NCBI GenBank assembly: GCA_034698045.1
Contig: JAQGAU010000430.1
Coordinates: 1-28,246 of the forward strand
Reading direction: 5' to 3'
Length of the DNA stretch: 28,246 bases
Source: Paramacrobiotus richtersi
Taxonomy: Eukaryota; Tardigrada; Eutardigrada; Parachela; Macrobiotidae
A model generated the notes under the pieces. It was not told the origin of the DNA. It did not search any database and saw only the letters and a list, made by a program, of their open reading frames with translations. This document shows, in pieces, positions 9,257-19,290 of the stretch. Both the position numbers and the translations under genes were made by a program. The number at the start of each line of letters is the position of its first letter. The first letter of the stretch is position 1.

Positions 9257-11687
9257 ATGGGAACCATATTCCATCAGATTCAGAGCGAGTCTTTCGGCAG
9301 CCATTGTCAGTACCAGTATAGTATTGCAGGCTTCGTTGGACGAGGCCGATTTGGAACCGTTTACGAAGCAACCGTGCGTGGTCGTTATAGTCTTGTTGGA
9401 GGACGGTTGATGGTTGTGAAAGTCTTTCATTTGTCTGAAGATCAGAAGCCGTTGACTAGCATGGAAAACTGGACGAAGTGGCGAAACAGAATGAAAACCC
9501 TACTTGATCTTGACCACAAAAACCTGGTTAGGTACCATAAAGTCACCAGTTTCAAAGCACGTGGTGTAATGCGTATTGAACTGCTAATGGAATATTGCCG
9601 TGGTACGTGTAATCGGAGAAAAAGAACCCCTGTAAAATTACATATGTCGAAAGTGACTGCGAGTTACTAGACACTTAATTCAGTCGTGCACTGGCGCGGC
9701 TAAACCCATTAAATATCTTTAAACGAATGAAGCTTTCTAAGCCATTGTTGTTTTGTAATTTCGTCTTCGTATTCGATTTACTGATTTTAGCCAGATAGAG
9801 ATTCATTCCATTCTTTTCAGGCGGTAATTTAGCCGCATTTCTGCATAAACTGGCGCGACAAAAAGTCTTGCTAGATGAGCGTACAGCGGGTCGTTACGCT
9901 ATAGATGTCGCGGAAGGGTTATATTATCTCCACCAACAGAACATCATACATGGAGATCTCAAACCAAATAACGTGCTTATCAAGCAAGTGCCAAACGTTG
10001 AGGACTGTTTGGCAATATGTGATTTGCACGACGTTATCCAGATGCCAGCAAATCAGACCTGCACAGACGATATCTCGCACCTTCGCGGTACATACCGGTA
10101 CATGTCCCCAGAAATGCTTAGAACATTTGGCGATCCACCGACAGAAGACTGACCTGGACGGAAAATAAACGTTTGGAGCCTTGGCTGCATAATGCTAGCT
10201 TTAGCAGAGCATGTTGTGGGCATCAATGAAAGGTTGCTGCGAAAGGACCAGACAATAGTCCCAGCCGGAGACAATGACAGCGCGTACACTATGCAAATTA
10301 TGGACGGTTTCATTCCAGTATGCCATGGTTCAGTCCCGCAGGAGTTAAGGCTGTGCATAGAACGCTGTCTGTGCGAAGGCAGTGCTAAAAGGTGTACTGC
10401 CCTGGATATTGTAAATGAGCTGAAGGTCATATCGAGATATGCTAGAACTGCTGTAGTTGCATCGAGACAACAAGCACCTAGAAACACCACTTTAGAGGCG
10501 ATTTCGGCGCCTTTCAGGATAATATATCAACTGGTAGATGCTGGAAGAAAGGTGTTCAGGACTCGTAATCATGAAACGTCCCTCTTATTGCCCACTCAGT
10601 CCGAGTTGTGTTCTGGTGACTTCATCAGCGCGACTTTTGGGAGTAGCTGCCGGCATCATTTCCATCCACAAGACTGCATTGGGCGCGGCATGTACGGGGA
10701 TGTTTACGAAGGAAAGTTCACGCAACGTGGGGATTATCGAGGAGAATCCAGGGTGGCGATAAAAGTCGTGTACTTGGCAGATGTATCGTTTGATTCCGCA
10801 GAATGGAAACAGCATGGCTGCCTGTCTAAACAACTTTGTTGTCTAAAACACAATCATGTAGTTGCCTATCACAAAATAACCGTTGAGGAAGTTCGAATAG
10901 GAGCAAAAATCGAGCTAGTTATGGAGTATTACGATGGTGAGTGTTACTAAATAGTATATATACTTAAAAGTATAACTAAAATTAATTTATTATGGTAACT
11001 TCGACCATACGCTAGCGGTTTCCAGTAAGTATAAGCTAAACATTGTTCTGTGCAGGCGGGACTTTGGCCTCGATGTTCAAGAGACTAAGAGAAACTGGAA
11101 TGTGTCTTGATGAGGCAAAAGCTCTTGATTTTGCGACACAAACCACTGACGGACTGGACTTTCTGCACCGGAACAACATCATACATGCCAACTTGAGCCC
11201 AAGCCATATACTACTCAAGTGGTTGGAAAACGATCAAACACGCTTCGCAATCGGTGGTCTGGATGGCGTGATGCAAATGCAGCTGCCTGACACATGCTCG
11301 CGTGATTTAGAACACCATCGTGGAACTGTCCGTTACATGTCACCGGAGATGATTCGGAAATTCGTTCCCCTTCCCGGGGAGAAAGTCGGACGAAAGACAG
11401 ACGTTTGGAGTCTGGGATGCATAATTTTACAGTTAGCCCATACGTATACGGTGGGTAATCATACAGTGCGGCTTCAAAAAGGAGAAACAGTAATCGAAGC
11501 AGACAACATGGTCGACTCACAATACATGACACATATCCTTGACGGTTTTATTCCAGCTGTTGTGGATTTCGTACCTCATTCCTTAGCTGACTGCATTCTG
11601 CACTGCTTGAATCCTACCAGTTCAGAAAGGATATCGTCCGCTAAACTTTTGCAAATGCTACAGAATTTTCCGCCCCTATCCTCATAA
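9257..11687 (+). pseudogene. kinase locus D: kinase-pseudokinase gene with one internal stop
   Basis: Exons 9257-9602, 9821-10936 and 11056-11687, all phase 1, 698 codons including the final TAA. The only break is TGA at 10150-10152 (codon 226), where B and E read GAG CGA; the frame on both sides is the same and there is no frameshift. Domain 1 keeps the glycine loop, Lys55, HGDLKPNN and YMSPEM but reads DLHD for DFG, and the DVW Asp after the stop is changed to Asn. Domain 2 has an intact-looking loop (GRGMYGDV) and VAIK Lys but HANLSPSH at 531 on and GGLDG for DFG. Termination at the TGA would give a 225-residue fragment ending after the activation segment. It is either a young pseudogene, a polymorphic null allele, a read-through gene or a sequencing error. 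Confidence 0.75.
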
Positions 11688-11704
11688 GGTATAACTGAAC
11701 TTGT

Positions 11705-12075
11705 TTCGTTTCGCACTTGTGGACATACTAATATACTATAAGCTGTCTTTCGAAGGAAGCCAGTGGTACGTACACGCCACTTTCCAACTAATCGCAAAGT
11801 TTGACACCATTCATATTATGATGTCCATTTTATCGCGCAGATTACTTCAGTCTATGTTGCACTGAGGCTGTCATACGTTCAGATTTATAGTAACTTCCTA
11901 GCAGTGGATACAATAAAATTTTATCGATGCGGCCAAAGTCGTTCTTTTTGCAAACCGTAGTAAATCGTTACCAACAACAACAACTTTATTTCTTCTGGTA
12001 CGTACACATTTATGCAACAGGTGCCATTTGCTGCAATAACATGTAGCGGTAAACAGTCCCACGGTTGGAATGCAC
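11705..12075 (+). repeat. 3' flanking block of locus D
   Basis: CTGTCTTTCGAAGGAAGCCAGTG, GATGTCCATTTTATCGCGC, ACTTCAGTCTATGTTGCACTGA, GATGCGGCCAA and ACCAACAACAACAA are all present. This is the most complete copy of the block. Confidence 0.7.
11912..11917 (+). terminator. possible polyadenylation signal of locus D
   Basis: AATAAA lies 225 nt after the stop codon. The same position in the 3' block reads AATAAA downstream of C (8635) and TATAAA downstream of A (2386). Cleavage has not been shown; the call rests on motif and conserved position. Confidence 0.4.
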
Positions 12076-12159
12076 AAGACGAGTTAATCTAATTCACAAT
12101 GTTGCATAGATACGTGCTTTTGTGTATCTGTATGTGTGGACCCATTCCGTCGCCTAATT

Positions 12160-12745
12160 TGATTTCCAGGTGGTACTAGTTCGGTTTTGCTGTTAATTGA
12201 AATTAAGTGCAATAATCTACTTTTATCATTGTGTTACTGTTTGTTACAAAACGATGTTTCATTTTCAAACTCACTGACGTTTTAGGTCCCAGGAAGAGTG
12301 AAACACTTGTGGTAATTTGAATGACGGCTGTTGCATTAGCATTCATGCTTGACTGCCGGCAAAACCGGGTGCAGCGAAACCCAGGGCGCTTGCTTCGACC
12401 ACGTTGTGCTTTCTCGTTTCTATTATAAATTTAGAAGTATGTCGCTTCTACTCGTACTACACGTTGCGCTTCCTTAGGAACAGCATAAATATTCGTATAT
12501 GCACTCCTTACAACCCAAGCACAAAAAAGGAAAAATATTGAGTTTGCTTGGATTTCCATCACGCACTAAAAGTTATACCTCTGACAATGCCGACAATTTC
12601 CAATGGGTTTTGCATCAATTCCAAGAACGATAAAGGCACAGCGTCCGAGCGTGACAGGGCACGAGCGATGGGGGATGTCAGGAATTGACATACTTTCATA
12701 GGATCACGGATTAAATCCAATCCAACGTATTAATAAATTGATCTA
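12160..12745. repeat. intergenic array repeat, copy 2
   Basis: It aligns in order with 18730-19290. Shared points are GATTTCCAG or GATCTCCAG, GGTTTTGCTGTT, CAAAACGATG(T/C)TTC, GCTTGACTGCCGG, ACAACCCAAGCACA and GGCACGAGCGAT. The last part also matches 3178-3260. There is no conserved open frame. It is probably old intergenic DNA of the duplicated unit. Confidence 0.55.
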
Positions 12746-13555
12746 ATCATTTCTGAAGAAATATAATAGAGCCTGGATGACAATCCAAAACAATCGTACT
12801 AAAAGTTACGAATTTGCGGTACAACGTAGCTACATGTACAGATCTGTATTCATGCAAGCCGAAAAACGCTTTTCGATACCGATCGGTAGGGTACTAACAA
12901 GTAAGTGGTAAGCCAGAAAGCCTCTACGGCTTTAGAACATCCAAGAACGCTGGAACAGCGATCCCTAAGGAAATCTTGTTAACTACTTGCCAAGAAGGAG
13001 CCTTCCCGATAACCTGTTTCGTATCTTCCAGAAGCGACCTTCATATCTGGATTTCAACCTACAATGTTGATGCTGTTAAGATAGGTATGGGTGACTGTTA
13101 ATCTGAGGTTCTTGTGCTACTTCAGAGTAATCGCGAAACTTTCAAAAACTTTTCAAGTGCGTGCTTCGATCGACCTTTTAGATAGTGATAGCTTCGATCT
13201 CATGTGGGTGTGTACTACTGTATGACACGGTGACTCTAATATTTCGACTGTATATGTACTACATGGGGGATGACCGGCCATAAATCCCTCAGGTACAGCT
13301 GCTTCAGACGTTTCAATCTTTTCGATTTTAATTATACGGTAAGCATATCCAGCAGTAAAAGCATATCCAAAGGTAAAACGTGCGGTGGCTAGAAATGTTG
13401 CGGTTGTGAAAAACAGAGAAATGAAAACTCTAAAAAAAGTGAAAAACGGCGATGAAAAGTAATAAGATGAAATGCCTGACGACATACGAAGTATAACTAT
13501 GTGTATGTCGAAGACCGCTGTACTTATAGGAATGTACCGTTAACGGTAAACTGAC
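12746..13555. other. intergenic DNA, no recognised gene
   Basis: A 110-codon minus-strand open frame at 13153-13485 has a Phe-rich start, but the paralogous DNA upstream of locus F (about 19740-19850) contains stops in that frame. The stretch GGTGG(C/T)TAGAAAT...AAGTAATAAG(A/C)TGAA is shared by 13383-13470 and 19770-19835, so this is repeated upstream DNA and not a gene. Confidence 0.5.
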
Positions 13556-13854
13556 CCGATAATTCTAATCTTTTGCAAGTTCAATCTAATCAAGTCGTCG
13601 ATGCTACCACGCGCTATTCTCGCACGGAAAACAGTCAAACTGAGCTTAAACAAGTATAGAGTCTGATTCTTATGTCGAAGCATCGATAATTCAGTTCAGT
13701 TTTCCCATTTTGTTATTAATAGAGTTGATCAGTTTGACCATTTTTATAGCACTGGTGAAGCTGTCAGAGCCAATATTAAACTACAATTCTTGTCAATATT
13801 TCGGTAGGCGTTTTCAGCTTTCTGTTTCGAACTGCAGTTTTCTTTATTGAAGTA
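13556..13854 (+). promoter_or_regulatory. conserved 5' block of locus E
   Basis: TCTAATCTTTTGCAAGTTC, AATCTAATCAAGTCGTCGAT, CGCACGGAAAACAGTCAAAC, GAAGCATCGATAATTCAGT and the TATA-like TTTTTATAGCACTGG (13741-13755) are present. The ATG is about 100 bp past the TATA-like motif. The block is closest to those of F and C. Confidence 0.6.
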
Positions 13855-16800
13855 ATGGAAACCGTATTCGATCAGATTCAAAGTGAGTCCTTCGGCAGCA
13901 GTTATCAGTACCGTTACCGTTACAATGCAGGCTTGGTTGGACGAGGCCGATTCGGAAATGTTTACGAAGCAACTGTGCGTAGTCGTTACAGCCTTTTTGG
14001 ACGGCGCTCGATGGTCGTCAAAGTCTTCCAGTTGTCTTATGATCGAAAGCCGTTAATCAGCCTCGAAAACTGGACGAAGTGGCGAAACCGGATGAAAACC
14101 CTAATTGATCTTGATCACAAAAACCTAGTTATATACCACAAAGTGAACATTATTAAAGCACGTGGAGGAGCGTGTATTGAACTGCTAATGGAATATTGTC
14201 GAGGTATGTGAAAGAAAACGTTGTTTTTGTCGGGGTAATAGTGTGCGAAAGAAAGCGTTCTTTCATGGCCTTCGTTTATTTGTCCTCTTATGATACAGTC
14301 ACGGAAATCGAAAGTATATCGTGTCTTGTATGAATAATGCATTAAGAATGTAGCAGCGCGGCGACAATGTGGCCAGCCTAAGTCGTATGGTATTACGTTT
14401 ACGAGGGCCATCTCGTTACTTTCATTTCATGGCTTTTGCTACTATTCATACAGTCAACACGTACGATACTAGCGCTTTTTTTACATCAAAACTGGCAGAT
14501 GCGGTGCCCCCAGTATGCGTATTGCGTAGTTGCGTAGCACTCACTATTAAGATGTCCTGCTCGGCAGTACTATGTAGGCTAGCGCGCTCTGAGTCTGAGC
14601 CGTCGCACTAAAAGGATCTACGTGGATATTATTTCTCGGCAAACCTCTCTATTATCATACAGGTTAACTTCCGGCTGACGCTTAGCGATGCCGCCTCATA
14701 GCTCATAACTGCACCCCAAAATCACCGAGCTAAGCGAAAATGCTAGCGTTCCGCACGTTAACTTCGAAAGTTAACGTCGTGCCTTTCCGCGTAGTTTTAT
14801 ATCTCCCCTCCACACGCATATCCTACAGCTCCACGAGGCATTTCTTCCGGTGCTATCTTCTCCAAAATTGCACCGGCCCCGGAACCAGAAATGTGGTTCG
14901 CATGAAATTTTCATCGGCCATGTTTCTCCGTTCGGAATTTCCCGCGCTTGCGTTAGCCATGCCTGCTTGACCCACATTCAGCATTCTTCCACCGAAATTC
15001 TCGTTTTGCTGTAAGTGAGTCTGCCAACGGCAGAGACACAATCACGCTGTTGAAAACGTTGAGCACATTCAAATTCTCAACGCCACCTTCGAGTTTTCAA
15101 ATTGGATTTTCCCTCTTCTGTGATTATTGTTTTTGAAGGAGGAACTGCATTCTTGAAGGTATGTACAGTTTGGCCTCAGAGCTCTGACATATAGTTTCTG
15201 CACTTGCTCTTCGTTTTCTGCTATGTACTGCAACTGTTTCTTTGCCCGTGAAATAGTGCAACTGCTGAATCTTACGTGTTTGTGTTTGTAGGTCTTCTGG
15301 ACGGTATCAGCGAACTAAAGACAAGAGCTCTGTCAGAAACTATCAGAAATCATACTGCGGTGGCAGTAAACAAAAGATCTGCGCAAAAACTAAGCCAAAT
15401 AAATAAACGGCAACATAAATGTGAAAAAAGCGAAAAACATTAGGCAAAACGAAGATATGTACTGCAGGTTGCTATTTGGTAGTACGTTTTTACTGGCCAA
15501 TCGTAGTCTCGAAACTGAGCGAATGGCAATTGCGTGTGGCAAGCCAATCACAAGCATGCTTGAAATCGACAAGTGTAAGCGTTCCACCAAGCCGCCTCTG
15601 GGTATGGTTCGAAAATCGCTCTCGAAACCTTACTCAGAACTCTGCCGAAACTCGTAGAGTTCGGTTTATTTTCCAGTGGGTGGGGGTCCCGGGTGTGGGG
15701 CAATTGTACCAACAAGATAATATTGCCAGCAGAACACTCGAAACACAATTCGGCACCGCATTTGCGCGACCATGCTATTTATTAAACGACGATATACATA
15801 ATTATAATCACTTTATTCGTATGTCGTAATCGATTCGATTTTCTTAAATTTGGCAAGCCAGGGATTCACTGCGTTCTTTTCAGGCGGGGATTTAGCTCTG
15901 TTTTTGCAAAGACTAGCGGGAAGAGCTTTGCTTGCCGAGAGGACAGCGGTTCGTTACGCTGTTGATGTCGCGGAAGGGCTGAGTTACCTACACCAAAACA
16001 ACATCATACATGGAGATCTTAAACCAAGTAACGTGCTTATTAAGCAAGTTGCACACGGTGCGGGCACCTTGGCAGTTTGTGACTTGGACGACTTTGTTCA
16101 GATGCAAGGCACGCAGACTTGCACAGATGATATTTCCCACCTTCGCGGTACTTACCGGTACATGTCCCCAGAAATGCTTAGAACATTCTGTAATCCACCG
16201 ACGGAAGAGCGACCTGGGCGGAAAACTGACGTTTGGAGTCTCGGATGTATAATCCTGGACCTAGCAGAGCGCGTTGTTGACACAAACGAAAGGTGGCTCC
16301 AAAAAAACCAGACAACAATTCCAGCCGGAGATAATATTTCTGACAACGCTTACATGATAAAAGTTATCGACGGTTTCATTCCATTATGTCATGATTCAAT
16401 CCCACAAGAGTTAAGGGTGTGCATAGAACGCTGCCTGTGCGAACGCAGTGCTGAAAGGTGTACTGCCCCGGAAATTGTAAATGAGCTGAGGGTTACATCG
16501 ACTTTTGGCACCATTGAAGCGGAAGAGCGGCGTAAGCGGCTGAATGAAATCTACCGGGCCATGGATTCTAAATCGTCAACCGTTGTACACGGCGAAACAT
16601 GGAAGGTAACTCGTATTCCTACATAAATTTTACCAAAAGTAGTTCCTTATATTTTTCTGTATACTTACGTGTGTGTCCACCAAATTTCGTCTTTTATTTT
16701 GTAATTCGGTACACAATGATGCGTGCTTCTGGTAGTACATACTAGCGCTCGCATCTTACCTTTCAATGAACTGAGTCGTAGTGTAATAGTAATGACATCT

Positions 16801-17410
16801 CCACGTCTGGCAAGAATTGCGGTTGTACACTTAAATCAGTGAATCGTATGGATAGCTACTCGATACCATGAGCGACGTTACCGTAATATTTGTATTTCTT
16901 ACTTTTACATAAAAATCTACAGTAATTGTATAACACAAAAACAGGCAGAAGTGTTTCACGGAAGTTTTGTTTCAGAAACATCAGCTCCTCGATCGCGCCC
17001 TCATCTTTGACGGTCCTGTACAGTTCCGGAAATGCAACGCGAAACTAGTCGACATTCAAGCCCTTCTTCTCTCTGACTGCATGGTATTCCTTCAGGGAAG
17101 CAACCAAAAACTTACCTTTGCTGATGTGGATGATAAACCGGTCGTGGTACCTCTCAATCGCGTGCTCATCCGACCCAAAGCCCCGCGCGAGGGCATGCCG
17201 GAAAAATCCCTGTTTCTGGTTTCCTCTGGCATGCCGCTCTACACTCCGGTGACCGACTCGTTTTTCGTCCAGTCTAGATGTAGCCGAGCGGTCTTGTACG
17301 AACTGATCTGTAATAGTGTGGAGGAATGTGAGAAATGGCGGTTGGAAGTTAGCCGTGCGTGTGCTGCGCTGAGGCAGCAGCATGAAATCGAGCTGAATAT
17401 TAATCAGTGA
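13855..17410 (+). CDS. kinase locus E: chimeric kinase-RhoGEF PH protein, 501 aa
   Basis: Exons 13855-14203, 15884-16605 and 16976-17410 (TGA). Intron 1 is phase 1 (1680 bp, inflated by an insertion) and intron 2 is phase 0. Residues 20-320 are a kinase-like domain: GRGRFGNV at 29-36, Lys56, HGDLKPSN from 159, DLD, YMSPEM, KTDVWSLGC. Near residue 322 (nt 16502) similarity to B and D ends. It continues as EAEERRKRLNEIYRAMD, the DH-PH linker type of the ARHGEF2/AKAP13 (Lbc) RhoGEFs, followed across intron 2 by a complete-looking PH domain (358-501) with LIFDGPVQF, ALLLSDCMVFLQ, VVVPL, LFLVSS and Trp478 in the last helix. No DH domain is present, so exchange activity is not expected. In Lbc GEFs the PH binds active RhoA and lipids, so the PH here may direct the kinase to membrane or Rho; that is inference. 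Confidence 0.8.
14210..15735. other. expansion inside intron 1 of locus E
   Basis: The homologous introns of B and D are 217 and 218 bp. Here similarity to B resumes at 15741 (ACACAATTCGG..GCGC..CATGCT and TTTATTAAACG), so roughly 1.4 kb is extra. No transposon ends, target duplication or protein family was recognised. A short hairpin CGTTAACTT-CGA-AAGTTAACG lies at 14756-14776. Confidence 0.6.
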
Positions 17411-17432
17411 AGGAAGAGACGGTCCGGCGGAT
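16502..17432 (+). other. captured RhoGEF segment inside a kinase unit
   Basis: Left of about 16502 the sequence matches kinase loci B, C and D. Right of about 17432 it matches the pseudokinase N-lobe of C and D (TGCCGG, then TTCAGCC, then an ATTACGTTG run). Between these lies RhoGEF-like coding DNA with its own intron (16606-16975). The stop codon TGA at 17408-17410 is only some 20 bp before the right junction. Retention of the intron argues for DNA-level capture over retroposition. Confidence 0.75.
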
Positions 17433-17724
17433 ATCTGCCGGTAAAAGTTCAGCCAACAATATTACGTTGAGAGCAGCGGAATGATCACACAGCGTGGGGA
17501 CTATTGAGGAGGATCAAGGGTGCCGATTAAAGTCCTGCACCTGCCAATGACAGGAGCAAACTTTGATCTCAGAGAGTGGAAACTGCAGTGCTGGCCATGG
17601 TGGAAACGACTGCCTGCTCGTCTGAGAGACATTCATTTAACTATCTGCTAATCATAAAATAACCGTTTCCAAACAGTCCGTTATAGGAGCGACAGTTGAG
17701 CTGATGATGGAGTATTACGACGAT
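17432..17724 (+). pseudogene. relic of the locus E pseudokinase N-lobe
   Basis: GGAATGATCACACAGCGTGG, GACTATTGAGGAGGATCAAG and GATGATGGAGTATTACGACG match exon 2 of B, C and D. The frame is broken by a TGA in GDY(stop)GG and by later stops, the glycine-loop segment is deleted, and the splice donor after TACGACG is lost. Exon 3 is absent. It shows that E was once a normal kinase-pseudokinase gene. Confidence 0.8.
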
Positions 17725-17764
17725 CCACATGATCCAAAAATGTGGTTTACCATGCAATATGAAG

Positions 17765-18080
17765 CTTACGTAATATCTTGTCGAAGCTATCGATAAATGC
17801 GATCTTCGCAATCGCAGAGTTTTACAAGCATCAGTTTTTATGATCATTTTATCGAGCGCATATGACATTTGCCTATGCTGTACTGAGGTTGTCGTATGTC
17901 AAAAATTCATACGAACTACTTAAGCAAAGTAAGATAATAATATTCGCGGTCATGCGGTCATGCAACGCCGTTCTTTCTGCAAAACCACACTATATCGTTA
18001 ATACAAAAACCACACCTTAATTTGCTTTGTCTTATTAATGTCGTCTAGCCGGTGCCGTCTTTGTTCAGTGTGGCGCTAAG
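17765..18080 (+). repeat. 3' flanking block of locus E (array repeat)
   Basis: TCGAAGCTATCGATAAATGC, ATTTTATCGAGCGCATATGA, CTATGCTGTACTGAGGTTGT, a CATGCGGTCATGCAACG run and a TCGTTAATACAAAAACCACA run follow the order of the D block, more diverged. It starts soon after the pseudokinase relic, so exon 3 was deleted between them. Confidence 0.55.
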
Positions 18081-18208
18081 CTAATTCCCACTAACAAGTA
18101 CGCTATTTCACCGGATATATTCCCAAAAACACGAGAGCTACATCAATAAGTTCTCCGAAATGAAAGAAGCACACAGCAATTTTTTTTATTGCACCCACTA
18201 CAAATGCA

Positions 18209-18232
18209 TTTGCACCATATATATGGTGCAAA
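18209..18232. repeat. perfect 24-bp palindrome
   Basis: TTTGCACCATAT is followed with no spacer by its exact complement ATATGGTGCAAA. It sits in intergenic DNA between E and F and no function can be assigned. Confidence 0.9.
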
Positions 18233-18615
18233 GTTATGAATTTTCAAAGTTATCAGTGTGTGACGTGACTTAGCATAGCGGTCTATGGGTGATCCGTGAG
18301 GCGTACGTGTAAGCTTGAAACCAGTAATACATCCAAACGCGTTAGTTTCGTTTTTTGAGCAGCAACAGCAAAGGAAACACGAATAAAGGTCACAAAACTG
18401 AGAAAGTCTCTCACTTCACTTCGTAGTTGTAATTCCATTCATTATCCAGTGTAGACCGTCCGTAGTGGCAATCTTTCGCAGGTTTGGGTACATGGTTGCC
18501 GATGATGTGAAAATCAAGGTTCGACACTTCTATTCTGCTTTGGCAGTTGAGACAGTCTGGACGTAGTCGGCACGTCCAGACGGAGGTTGTTTTTGAGCTT
18601 TCTGACAGCACTTTC

Positions 18616-18740
18616 TCAAAGTGGTAAATGTGGAGGGCAATGGAATAGCGCATGATCTTCGTTCTTCGCGACTGGCCCGGACTGGGCAATGTTGGCACAG
18701 TCGTTCATTTCGGCCATCCCATCGCCCAGTTTCGATCTCC
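18616..18740 (-). pseudogene. possible retroelement C-terminal remnant, second copy
   Basis: The minus strand reads DGMAEMNDCANIA then NEDHALFHCPPHLPL before a stop. Cys, Glu, His and Cys-Pro spacing resembles the zf-RVT tail of non-LTR elements and the fragment at 2690-3035. No reverse transcriptase core accompanies it. Neighbouring plus-strand text at 18411-18640 is also shared with 2700-2900. Confidence 0.3.
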
Positions 18741-19290
18741 AGATTCTATTAGATTGATTTTGCTGTTCGTTCAACTTCAGTGATCTTGTTTTTATTACAG
18801 CGTCACTATTTATTGCAAAACGATGCTTCGGTTTTCCAACCATCAACCTTTTAGACCCAAGGTAAAGTTCAGCTCTTGATAACTTGAATCCTGCTTGCTG
18901 TATTCGTGCTTGACTGCCGGTAAACTGGATGCCGCGGCACTCAACGGTCAGTGCGCCTGCTTCATTCGGGCGTGTTTTCGATGTCGCACACGCTGCGGTC
19001 CCCTATAGCCAGGTAACGCAAAAATGTGTTATGCACTGATTACAACCCAAGCACATAACAACCAAAATTTCGAGTTCGGGCTCGGTTTCTTACCATTTAC
19101 TGAACCGGCATCGCTTTTGACTACAGAAGTAACGACGATTTTTCATCAATTTTCCATTAATTCCAGGATAATAAAGGTACACTGTACATAATTCCGAGTG
19201 TAACGAAGGCACGAGCGATAGAAGATGTCGGGAAATACGATTCTTCCATGGCGTCGATGGATACATCCAATTCAACCAGTCAATAAAATT
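18730..19290. repeat. intergenic array repeat, copy 3
   Basis: It pairs with 12160-12745 along its length and with 3050-3260 at its right end (GTAACGAAGGCACGAGCGAT, GGATACATCCAATTCAACC). It is non-coding. Confidence 0.55.

Noticed and set aside
13153..13485. Minus-strand 110-codon Phe-rich frame, possible membrane protein
   Set aside because: The paralogous DNA upstream of locus F has stops in this frame, so the frame is not conserved.
15421..15829. Overlapping ORFs in intron 1 of locus E as a nested gene
   Set aside because: They overlap in three frames, lack domains, and the right part aligns with the non-coding intron of locus B.
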